The position numbers were made by a program, and so were the translations under genes. The notes under the pieces are model-generated. The model was not told the origin of the DNA. It made no database searches and saw nothing but the letters and a program-made list of their open reading frames with translations. Shown in pieces: positions 5,456-11,785 of a DNA stretch of 30,399 nt (its first letter is position 1; each line of letters opens with the position of its first letter). Source of the DNA: a virus; the IMG/VR virus record IMGVR_UViG_3300028569_000120, positions 1 through 30,399 of that record; one strand, given 5' to 3'.

Positions 5456-5474
5456 GTTATCCTCCTTATGTCCT

Positions 5475-5503
5475 ATTAGATATATTGTTTATCAGATTGT
5501 CAA
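5475..5503 (-). promoter_or_regulatory. promoter of the paralogue gene, -35 inside a palindrome
   Basis: On the minus strand: TTGACA (5503-5498), 17-nt spacer, TCTAAT (5480-5475). The -35 lies in the perfect dyad CAGATT-GTC-AATCTG (5493-5507), a candidate operator. The spacer differs from the other early promoters. Confidence 0.6.
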
Positions 5504-5527
5504 TCTGTAGATTATGAATCTATTTTA

Positions 5528-5672
5528 TAAACTCTTCTAATATGCCTTTACCTCCAAAACATAGGATATTAGATAAGAACTTCACTCCTATATATACATA
5601 GCTGGGGAGATTATAGTGGAATAATGATTGCTCTATACTCCACCCCAACTATCTATATTTGGCAAGAGTTTA
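5528..5672 (-). ncRNA. branched structured element, putative RNA
   Basis: A closing stem of 9 bp (5528-5536 with 5664-5672) and GCC/GGC (5544-5546 with 5661-5663) encloses two hairpins. One is ATAGGA with TCCTAT (5561-5566, 5586-5591). The other is a longer arm, ATAG and TGGGG with CCCCA and CTAT (5598-5607, 5643-5652, one C-A mismatch), extended by TATAG with CTATA (5612-5616, 5633-5637). This multi-branch fold with GC-rich parts stands out in AT-rich DNA. On the minus strand GGAGGT (5555-5550) is unpaired in this model. No tRNA-like or known riboswitch motif is recognised. Strand is inferred from the flanking genes. Confidence 0.45.
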
Positions 5673-5744
5673 GGTTTGTTTAATTTTATTGAGCTAACCT
5701 TGTGAAAACCTCAATTGATATACATATTTGTATAAAAGCAAGAA

Positions 5745-5772
5745 AAGGGCATGACTAATTAGTCTTACCCTT
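5745..5772 (-). terminator. possible terminator overlapping the gene end
   Basis: On the minus strand AAGGG and CCCTT flank the palindrome GACTAATTAGTC, followed by TTTTCTT. It overlaps the last codons of the gene at 5755-6012. The T tract is short. Confidence 0.5.
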
Positions 5773-6012
5773 ATTTTTACCTTTATCTTCTATAATAATT
5801 TGAATTATCTTTGGAATATGTGCTTTTTGAATATATCCAACCTTAGCTTCAAAATTTTGTAATCTTTTAATTAAATCTGTAGCATCCATAATTGAGCCTT
5901 GCTCTTTTACTCCCCTATATACTAGTGGAAAAGCCTTACCTACTGATACTGCACTATTATTATCAATTTTATCTAATTCTTTTATTAATTGATTGTGCAT
6001 TTTATTCAACAT
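5755..6012 (-). CDS. small helical hypothetical protein
   Basis: An 85-aa, lysine-rich, helical protein; the C-terminus is basic (KGKNKGKTN). No family recognised. It is the first minus-strand gene after the divergent promoter region and is preceded by a 150-nt leader with a strong pseudoknot, so its expression is probably controlled at the RNA level. Start at ATG 6012 (alternative ATG 6000). Confidence 0.6.
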   Translation of the reverse strand: MLNKMHNQLIKELDKIDNNSAVSVGKAFPLVYRGVKEQGSIMDATDLIKRLQNFEAKVGYIQKAHIPKIIQIIIEDKGKNKGKTN

Positions 6013-6029
6013 ATATATAAACTAAAAAC

Positions 6030-6167
6030 CTTTTGAGAAGCCTCCCATATATCTACACAATATGAGAGAACCCTCAAAAGATTCTTAGAATTCAAGTTAT
6101 TTTGTGTAGATGTATTCATTTGGGCTTATTTATCTTCTCCCGTTTATAGACTTCGGCTGTCTGTAAA
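6030..6167 (-). ncRNA. structured 5' leader with pseudoknot
   Basis: Two long stems interleave. Arm A1 (6030-6037, CTTTTGAG) pairs with A2 (6073-6080, CTCAAAAG), 8 bp. Arm B1 (6047-6060) pairs with B2 (6102-6115), 14 bp with one G-U. The order A1-B1-A2-B2 is a pseudoknot, or two mutually exclusive folds. A third hairpin has arms 6143-6151 and 6159-6167 (9 bp, one G-U). The minus-strand promoter at 6171-6199 would place nearly all of this in the 5' leader of the gene at 6012. The leader carries GGGAGG (6047-6040 area). No known riboswitch class recognised. Confidence 0.55.
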
Positions 6168-6170
6168 TAC

Positions 6171-6199
6171 ATTATGCCTTATTTTTTAGAAAATGTCAA
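6171..6199 (-). promoter_or_regulatory. minus-strand promoter of the divergent pair
   Basis: On the minus strand: TTGACA (6199-6194), 17-nt spacer, CATAAT (6176-6171). It drives the structured leader and the gene at 5755-6012. It lies 2 bp from the -35 of the plus-strand promoter, so RNA polymerase binding at the two should interfere. Confidence 0.65.
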
Positions 6200-6201
6200 A
6201 C

Positions 6202-6230
6202 TTTACAACTTTTATAAATTATGATATAAT
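6202..6230 (+). promoter_or_regulatory. plus-strand promoter of the rightward arm
   Basis: TTTACA (6202-6207), 17-nt spacer, TATAAT (6225-6230) with extended -10 TG. The spacer is identical to that of the minus-strand promoter at 4179-4207. It is the only clear promoter found ahead of the whole rightward arm. Confidence 0.8.
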
Positions 6231-6264
6231 TATAGAGTACATTAAGACTATTAAAGATAATACA

Positions 6265-6600
6265 ATGATAATATTTAAAGGAAAAGAGTATTATACTAAT
6301 AGTGAAATGATTGGGATATTCGGAGGTAAATATGATTATAATAGCTACCCTACAAGATATGGAAGAATAAAAATAAGTATTTTTGAAAAGGAAAAAGTAG
6401 ATAATTATATTAAGTATAGAAAAAAGCATAACCGGATTATTGATAATGTAGATATATCTCTAATAAAAGATTTAAAGCATAAGAAAATAGCAATGGACAG
6501 GCTACAAAAAAGATATACATTGCAAAAGTTAGCAGATAAATACAATATGAGTAAACAAAACATATCCCTAATATTAGCTAAGTATAAGAAAAAAGATTAA
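6265..6600 (+). CDS. HTH regulator-like protein
   Basis: A 111-aa basic protein. The frame is open from an ATG at 6193, but the promoter at 6202-6230 lies inside that extension, so the ATG at 6265 (MIIFKGKEYY) is the likely start. The C-terminal third contains LADKYNMSKQNISLILAKY, a clear helix-turn-helix with a basic tail. The N-terminal part is beta-like and unrecognised. As the first gene of the rightward arm, beside divergent promoters, it may regulate the early/late switch or act on the promoter spacer dyad. DNA binding is inferred from the HTH only. Confidence 0.65.
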   Translation: MIIFKGKEYYTNSEMIGIFGGKYDYNSYPTRYGRIKISIFEKEKVDNYIKYRKKHNRIIDNVDISLIKDLKHKKIAMDRLQKRYTLQKLADKYNMSKQNISLILAKYKKKD

Positions 6601-6613
6601 TTAATAAAACACT

Positions 6614-7324
6614 ATGAAGACTAAATACGATATAAATCAATTTATGAAAAAAAAATTAAAGATTAATTTAGTTATCCCCACCCTTACTAGATTTGATTTA
6701 TTAAAAAGATTATTAGAAAGTGTAGATAAATTAAAAAGAAAGCCAGATAGAATAATTGTAATAGATAACAGTAATGGACAATTGCCAGATATAAAAGGAA
6801 TAGAGATTGTCCCAGCTAGTAATTTAGGAGTAGCTCAAAGTTGGAATTTGGGAATTCAAATGTCTAGTTGGGATGATATAGTAGTTATTTGTAATGATGA
6901 TAATATACTAAAAAATGAGGCTATAGCAGAGATTGAAAAGTTAGCTATAGAATATGAAAGACATCCGTTCTTTGCTTCGGCTGCAGGCGGATTTTCATTT
7001 TTTGCATTAAGAAAAAATATAGCTATAAACCTAGTAGGATATTTTGATGAAGGATTTTATCCGGCTTACTATGAAGATAATGATTATCACTATAGGATGA
7101 AACTAAAAGATTTAAATTTTATTTGTACAGATAAAGAGTTATATGAGTTAGGAGTAGATGGACAAGGTTCACAAACTTTAAATGGCAGTATAACCCCTCA
7201 ATATATAAAAGACTATATTAATGCTGGATTTTTATCTAATCAATACAGATATATTTGTAAGTGGGGAGGTATGCCAGATAGAGAACAATTTAAGATACCA
7301 TTTAATTTAGATAATAGTAAATAA
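6614..7324 (+). CDS. GT-A (family 2-like) glycosyltransferase
   Basis: A 236-aa protein with the GT2 layout: an N-terminal strand and nucleotide-binding start (INLVIPTLTRFDLLKRLLES), IIVIDNSNG, a mid segment NLGVAQSWNLGI, then VVICNDDN as the metal-binding DxD-type motif, and a C-terminal acceptor region with GYFDEGFYPAYYEDNDYHYR (the ED dyad as possible base). No signal or membrane segment, so it should act in the cytoplasm. It opens a run of tailoring genes ending in a TET/JBP-like dioxygenase, so modified DNA bases are a possible acceptor; glycosylation of virion protein is an alternative. Start context AAACACTATG. Confidence 0.85.
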   Translation: MKTKYDINQFMKKKLKINLVIPTLTRFDLLKRLLESVDKLKRKPDRIIVIDNSNGQLPDIKGIEIVPASNLGVAQSWNLGIQMSSWDDIVVICNDDNILKNEAIAEIEKLAIEYERHPFFASAAGGFSFFALRKNIAINLVGYFDEGFYPAYYEDNDYHYRMKLKDLNFICTDKELYELGVDGQGSQTLNGSITPQYIKDYINAGFLSNQYRYICKWGGMPDREQFKIPFNLDNSK

Positions 7325-7326
7325 TT

Positions 7327-7878
7327 ATGAGTTATAGTAAAAAAGTTATTCAAGAAAGAATTAAAAAATTATTAGAAACACCTAGAGTATATTGGAGTCC
7401 TTTATCTTATGAAAATAAAGTTGATGGGCTTGTAGATTTAGCTAAAAAATATATAACAGATAAAGATTTTGTAGTAGAGGTAGGTAGTTTCTCAGGAGTT
7501 AGTAGTCAAGTTTTAGCTTTACATTGTAAAGAATTACATTGTATAGACCCTTATCACTGGGAGGCTGTAATAGAAGCTGAAAAAATGTTTGATAAAATGT
7601 TATTAGATTATTCTAATATTACAAAGGTTAAAAAATTAAGTATAGAAGGATCCAAAGATTATGCAGATAATAGTATTGATGTAGTATATATAGACGGAGA
7701 CCACTCATATAGTTCCGTAGTAGAAGATATAAATGCTTGGAAAAATAAAGTTAAAAAAGGAGGATATATTGCAGGGCACGATTCATTTATGCCAGAGGTG
7801 CTACAAGCTGTAAAAGACACTTTAGGAGAACCTTTAGAAACATTTGATGATACTAGTTGGATAATAAAAATAAAATAG
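7327..7878 (+). CDS. class I SAM-dependent methyltransferase (Methyltransf_24 type)
   Basis: A 183-aa protein. Motif I is VVEVGSFSGVSS, followed by the acidic ELHCIDPYHW strand end. The later block DVVYIDGDHSYSSVVEDI and the GGYIAGHDSF segment are typical of Methyltransf_24 enzymes, which often methylate sugars or small molecules. It lacks DNA-methylase motifs such as DPPY or the PC of C5-methylases. It sits between two glycosyltransferase genes with 2-nt spacing, so its substrate may be a sugar added by them. Confidence 0.82.
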   Translation: MSYSKKVIQERIKKLLETPRVYWSPLSYENKVDGLVDLAKKYITDKDFVVEVGSFSGVSSQVLALHCKELHCIDPYHWEAVIEAEKMFDKMLLDYSNITKVKKLSIEGSKDYADNSIDVVYIDGDHSYSSVVEDINAWKNKVKKGGYIAGHDSFMPEVLQAVKDTLGEPLETFDDTSWIIKIK

Positions 7879-7879
7879 T

Positions 7880-8437
7880 ATGTATTTATATATAATTACA
7901 CCTTGTAGCCGTCCAGAAAATCTACATACTATAGCTTATTCTATAAACATCCCTAAAGAAAATTATAGTTGGATTGTAGTTCACGATAGTTTAGAGATAC
8001 CAGATAAAAAACTATTACCATATAATTCATTACATATAGCTAGTAAAGTTGAAGGGAGTGTAGTAGGACACGGGCAGAGGAATATTGGATTAGATCTTGT
8101 ACCACGAACAGAAGAAAATTGGATTTATTTTAATGATGATGACACTATAATTTATCAAGATTTATGGGATAATATTCAAGGGAAAGGAGCGGATTATGAT
8201 TTTATACATTTCCACCAAGAGAATAAAGACCATAGCATAAGATTAGATAGTGGATTAGTAGAGCTATGCCATATGGATAGCCATAATTTTATATTCAAAG
8301 CTAGTCTATTAGGAAATACAAAATTTATAATATCTGACTATTGTGCTGATGGTTATTTTGCTAAAGAAATTTATGAGAAAGCTAAAAGTCCACTATATAT
8401 TGAAAAAGTATTATCTACTTATAATGCTTTAAGATAA
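7880..8437 (+). CDS. GT-A glycosyltransferase-like protein
   Basis: A 185-aa protein. It starts with YIITPCSRPENL (GT-A nucleotide-binding strand), has a GQRNIGLDL helix, the metal motif YFNDDDTI, and a C-terminal HNFIFKASLLG plus YCADGYFAKEI region as acceptor and base. It is shorter than most GT2 enzymes, similar to compact phage GTs. It follows the methyltransferase by 1 nt and is co-transcribed with it. Donor and acceptor cannot be read from sequence. Confidence 0.78.
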   Translation: MYLYIITPCSRPENLHTIAYSINIPKENYSWIVVHDSLEIPDKKLLPYNSLHIASKVEGSVVGHGQRNIGLDLVPRTEENWIYFNDDDTIIYQDLWDNIQGKGADYDFIHFHQENKDHSIRLDSGLVELCHMDSHNFIFKASLLGNTKFIISDYCADGYFAKEIYEKAKSPLYIEKVLSTYNALR

Positions 8438-8441
8438 ACTT

Positions 8442-8576
8442 ATGAAAAAGAAAATATTATTTTACCTAAAATCATTTGTCAGAGCTGTAATATTTATAAT
8501 ATTAGCTCCTATAATGTTTGTAGTAGTCCTTATATCCCTTACATTATTATTAATAGCACCAGTTAAAGATAAATAG
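8442..8576 (+). CDS. 44-aa membrane peptide
   Basis: A short ORF between two glycosyltransferase genes: basic N-terminus (MKKK), a long hydrophobic segment (about 14-41) and a charged end. It starts 4 nt after the preceding stop and ends 1 nt before the GT4 ATG, filling the gap perfectly in the style of its neighbours, so it is probably real. One membrane span; function unknown. It could anchor the tailoring enzymes, but that is a guess. Confidence 0.6.
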   Translation: MKKKILFYLKSFVRAVIFIILAPIMFVVVLISLTLLLIAPVKDK

Positions 8577-8577
8577 T

Positions 8578-9798
8578 ATGAAATTACTTATATATGCAGA
8601 TACTCCAACTTGTAATACAGGCTTTGGGATAGTGTCTAGAAACATAATAACTCAATTATTAGAAAAAATACCAGATATAGAAATTGAAGTCTTAGGAATA
8701 AATGAAAGTGGAGAACACTCAGATTTAAGAAGGCACCCTAGATTAATTATCCACCCAGCTTTTGATGGGCGGGAGCTTCACGGTAGATTCAAATTAATAA
8801 AATTTTTATCTGAAGATAGATTTGACCAAGTGCTTATAATTCACGATATAGTCACTATGGTTCAAGCCTTAGACCCTAATGGAGATGGAGTAGCTAGTGC
8901 CATTGAAAAGATAAAACCTTTTACAAAAGCAAGATACCATTTTTACTTCCCTATTGATTCTAAGTTTGAATTAGATAAAAATTATGATTGGCTCAGAAAG
9001 CTCAATGCTTTTGACACCCTTATCCCGTACACTTATTTTGCTAAAGAACAAATGAAAATAGCAGGGATTAAAACGGCTGAACCTATGTACCACGGAGCAG
9101 ATACTAGTGTATTTTACCCAAAGGGAAGGGCAGAAAGAAAAAGGCTCAAGAAGGAGCTATTTGAGGCTAAATCGGATACTAAGATTATATCTATAATTGC
9201 CAGAAATCAATGGAGAAAAGATATCCCAGCCTCAATTGCTATATTTGCAGAATATAATAAGAAGATTAATTCTAATTCAAAACTATATATACACTCAAGG
9301 TTAGTGGATGTCGGTGGAAATCTAAAACAATATTTAGACTTGCATAATCTAGAAGAAGGAAAAGATTATTTGACGGCTAAAGATTTGAACCCAGCTAATG
9401 GAGTTGATGAATCAAGCCTCAATGATATATACAATGCTAGTGACTTATTATTATCCTCAGCTAGAGGAGAAGGCTTTGGATTACCATATCTAGAGGCTAT
9501 GGCAACAAAAACTTTAATTATGGCTAATAATTCATCAGTAGAAGAGGAGCTATTACCTATGGAATATTGGCACTGGCATAATTCTTATACCTATGTACCT
9601 TCAGGACAAGACGGATTGCCGTTCTTTAGAGCTACAGTGGATGAATTTTGGGCAGTAGCTTGTCAAATAGAGAAACTATTCAAAAAAGATACAGATGAAT
9701 TGACAAGCATAAAAGAAAAAGCATATAATAGGATTAAGGAAGACTTTGATTGGAGTAAGGAGATAGAAAAATTAGTTAAAATATTAGTTAAGAATTAA
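8578..9798 (+). CDS. GT4 (GT-B fold) glycosyltransferase
   Basis: A 406-aa protein with the two-domain GT-B arrangement. The N-terminal domain starts LLIYADTPTCNTGFGIVSRN (a glycine-rich loop). The C-terminal domain has IISIIARNQWRKDIP, then SLNDIYNASDLLLSSARGEGFGLPYLEAMA, the canonical GT4 donor-binding EGFGLPYLEAMA block including the E that contacts the nucleotide sugar. Length is normal for the family. Third glycosyltransferase in the cassette upstream of the dioxygenase. Likely cytoplasmic. Confidence 0.88.
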   Translation: MKLLIYADTPTCNTGFGIVSRNIITQLLEKIPDIEIEVLGINESGEHSDLRRHPRLIIHPAFDGRELHGRFKLIKFLSEDRFDQVLIIHDIVTMVQALDPNGDGVASAIEKIKPFTKARYHFYFPIDSKFELDKNYDWLRKLNAFDTLIPYTYFAKEQMKIAGIKTAEPMYHGADTSVFYPKGRAERKRLKKELFEAKSDTKIISIIARNQWRKDIPASIAIFAEYNKKINSNSKLYIHSRLVDVGGNLKQYLDLHNLEEGKDYLTAKDLNPANGVDESSLNDIYNASDLLLSSARGEGFGLPYLEAMATKTLIMANNSSVEEELLPMEYWHWHNSYTYVPSGQDGLPFFRATVDEFWAVACQIEKLFKKDTDELTSIKEKAYNRIKEDFDWSKEIEKLVKILVKN

Positions 9799-9808
9799 GA
9801 ATACAATT

Positions 9809-10426
9809 ATGGCAACTATAATTCATACAGATACAGTAAGTAAAATGAATATATCAGATTTAAAACTTAACGACCATAACCCTAGAGATATAACTATTGA
9901 ACAAAAGGAAAAACTCAAAAAATCTTTGATAGACTTCCCAGATATGTTAGAAGCCAGACCACTTATTATAGATGAGAATAATGTAGTCTTAGGAGGAAAT
10001 ATGAGACTTAGAGTCCTTCAAGAGTTAGGATATACAGAAGTTCCGGTAAAAAAAGTAGAAGGATGGACAGATAAACAAAAAAAGGAGTTTATAATAAAAG
10101 ACAATGTTAGTTATGGACAATGGGATTGGGAAGTATTAGGAAATGAGTGGGAAGCGGATGAATTGAGGAGCTGGGGATTGTTTATCCCTAATTGGGAGCA
10201 AGATGTAGACTATTCTGCATTAGACGAAGGAGATGATGAAATAGATGGCAATTTAGATAGTATGGCAGATGGAGTTAGAAAATCTATACAGATTGAATTC
10301 ACACCGGAAGATTATATGAAAGCATACCAGCTATGCCAGTATGCCAGAAGTAAAGATGTATATATTGGAGAACACCTTATAAACTTATTGCAAAATATTA
10401 AGGATGAATATGAATCAAAGAATTAA
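9809..10426 (+). CDS. ParB-like nuclease-domain protein
   Basis: A 205-aa protein. Residues about 12-95 are a ParB/sulfiredoxin-type domain: ISDLKLNDHNPRDI, then RPLIIDENNVVLGGNMRLRVLQELGYTEVPV, the hallmark V(V/I)xGGxxR loop. A tryptophan-rich segment (VSYGQWDWEVL) follows, then an acidic linker and a C-terminal helical region. Phage proteins of this kind are typically encoded with DNA-modifying enzymes (methylases, or TET/JBP and TAGT genes) near the terminase, as here. Its exact role, DNA recognition or NTP binding, is not shown by sequence. It overlaps the start of the next reading frame. Confidence 0.85.
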   Translation: MATIIHTDTVSKMNISDLKLNDHNPRDITIEQKEKLKKSLIDFPDMLEARPLIIDENNVVLGGNMRLRVLQELGYTEVPVKKVEGWTDKQKKEFIIKDNVSYGQWDWEVLGNEWEADELRSWGLFIPNWEQDVDYSALDEGDDEIDGNLDSMADGVRKSIQIEFTPEDYMKAYQLCQYARSKDVYIGEHLINLLQNIKDEYESKN

Positions 10427-10550
10427 GATTTGTATACCCAGCAAAGGTAGACCAGATACTAAAACCTATAAGATATTTGAGAAATTAGGATATGAAGTAT
10501 ATTTATTCTTAGAGCCTCAAGATATTAGAATTAAATGGAAAAATATATGA
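10404..10550 (+). pseudogene. N-terminal stump of a TAGT-like glycosyltransferase
   Basis: A 48-codon ORF (alternative ATG 10410) between the ParB-like and dioxygenase genes. The pattern IKICIPSKGRPDTKTYKIFEK followed by GYEVYLFLEPQD resembles the first beta-alpha-beta unit of TET/JBP-associated glycosyltransferases (IPSxxR...T...L), but the remaining ~150 residues of a typical enzyme are missing. It ends at a TGA within ATGA that overlaps the dioxygenase start codon. Either a deletion fused the two genes or the fragment persists as a coupling peptide. It overlaps the ParB-like gene by 23 nt. The family call rests on one short motif. Confidence 0.5.
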
Positions 10551-11338
10551 AAAGAGTAGACCTTATAAAAGTAGAACATAATGTAAAAATGGGAGATACT
10601 TGCCCTAGCTACGAACCTAATATAACAGAAGATTGTATCTTCTACGAAAACGATGAGCCAGTAGGATTCTATATTAAGGAAATGCCAGAGTATATGTGTA
10701 AATTGGCAGATATAGCTAATGCAGAAGTTCGAAGCGATAGAGTGCCAAAAAATTTAAATGCAAGAATGCCAACTGATGGAAAAGATGAAGCTACAGGAAA
10801 ATATAAGTATAAGAATGTTGTAGCTCAATACTCAGCTATTATAGGGGGTGTACCTCCAAAAGCTCACATGAAAAGACCATATCCAAGTATGAGTTCAGTT
10901 CACTTAGTACCCTCAGCTCAAACTTTTATTAGAGCTATGCTATTACTTGCTAATGAGTCTGAAAAGCTTATAAAAGAAATACTACCTACCCAGTGGGAAA
11001 AACAAACAGAGTTATTTAAGAGTGTCCCAAAGAAATGGAAGTTTGGTAATCTTTGGACAAGCTCAATTACTAACTGTAATATCTCTGCAGACTTTCACAG
11101 AGATAATGCTAATATAAAGGGAGCTTCAAATGTTATCATAACTAAAAGAAATAATGCCACAGGAGGTAATTTACATATCCCAGATTATAATGCAACTATG
11201 GATAGTGCTAATAATTCTATACTAGTGTATCCGGCTTGGAAGAATATGCACGGAGTTACACCTATAGTCCCAACTTATGAAGGAGGTTATAGAAACTCAC
11301 TCGTATTTTATCCTTTATCAGCTTTTAGGAAGAAATAA
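10547..11338 (+). CDS. TET/JBP-like 2-oxoglutarate/Fe(II) dioxygenase
   Basis: A 263-aa protein. The C-terminal third shows the iron and 2-oxoglutarate set in order: FHRD (H184 and D186 of the HxD motif), then N188, a double-stranded beta-helix stretch with ATGGNLHIPDY, the distal His in MHGVTPI (H235), and the 2OG-binding Arg in YRNSLVFYPL (R249). The spacing and the G-YR-SL ending match the TET/JBP branch that hydroxylates 5-methylcytosine or thymine in DNA. I took ATG 10547, which overlaps the previous TGA as ATGA; ATG 10535 is possible. Its position with ParB-like, TAGT-like and glycosyltransferase genes directly upstream of terminase is the known phage arrangement for base hypermodification. 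Substrate base unproven. Confidence 0.78.
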   Translation: MKRVDLIKVEHNVKMGDTCPSYEPNITEDCIFYENDEPVGFYIKEMPEYMCKLADIANAEVRSDRVPKNLNARMPTDGKDEATGKYKYKNVVAQYSAIIGGVPPKAHMKRPYPSMSSVHLVPSAQTFIRAMLLLANESEKLIKEILPTQWEKQTELFKSVPKKWKFGNLWTSSITNCNISADFHRDNANIKGASNVIITKRNNATGGNLHIPDYNATMDSANNSILVYPAWKNMHGVTPIVPTYEGGYRNSLVFYPLSAFRKK

Positions 11339-11362
11339 CTATACAACTAACTTACAACGATT

Positions 11363-11785
11363 ATGGGATATAAAAAAATTCAACCTAGATGGAAAAAAGG
11401 AGAAAGCGGAAATAAAAACGGTAGACCACGAAAGCTAGTCACTGAAACTATATTACAATTACAAGCTTTAGGGATAAAAGAAGTGACGGCTCAAGAAGTC
11501 AAGGCTGTATATATGTCTTTGATTAATGCCACTATAAAAGAATTAGAGACTTTAGGAAAAGATAAAACCCAACCGGCTATAGTTAGAATTGTTATATCTC
11601 AAATACTAAGTAAGAAAGGTTATGATATAATAGAAAGGATGTTAGATAGGAGTATAGGGAAAGCACAGATGAACATAGACCACACAACTCAAGGAGACAA
11701 AATTATCTCAGAGTTGAACATAAACATAATTGATGGTACAAATGGATATCAATCTACTGAAACCCTACAAGAAACTAATAACTAA
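11363..11785 (+). CDS. DUF5681-type small terminase-like protein
   Basis: A 140-aa protein. The N-terminus has the DUF5681 signature WKKGESGNKNGRPRK (a basic glycine-rich stretch), followed by helices. Proteins of this type sit directly upstream of TerL and are thought to act as small terminase or DNA-recognition subunits. The gene overlaps TerL by about 50 nt in another frame. DNA-end specificity cannot be predicted. Confidence 0.78.
   Translation: MGYKKIQPRWKKGESGNKNGRPRKLVTETILQLQALGIKEVTAQEVKAVYMSLINATIKELETLGKDKTQPAIVRIVISQILSKKGYDIIERMLDRSIGKAQMNIDHTTQGDKIISELNINIIDGTNGYQSTETLQETNN

Noticed and set aside
6193-6264. N-terminal extension of the HTH gene
   Set aside because: It contains the -35 and -10 boxes of the rightward promoter, so it would not be transcribed from it.
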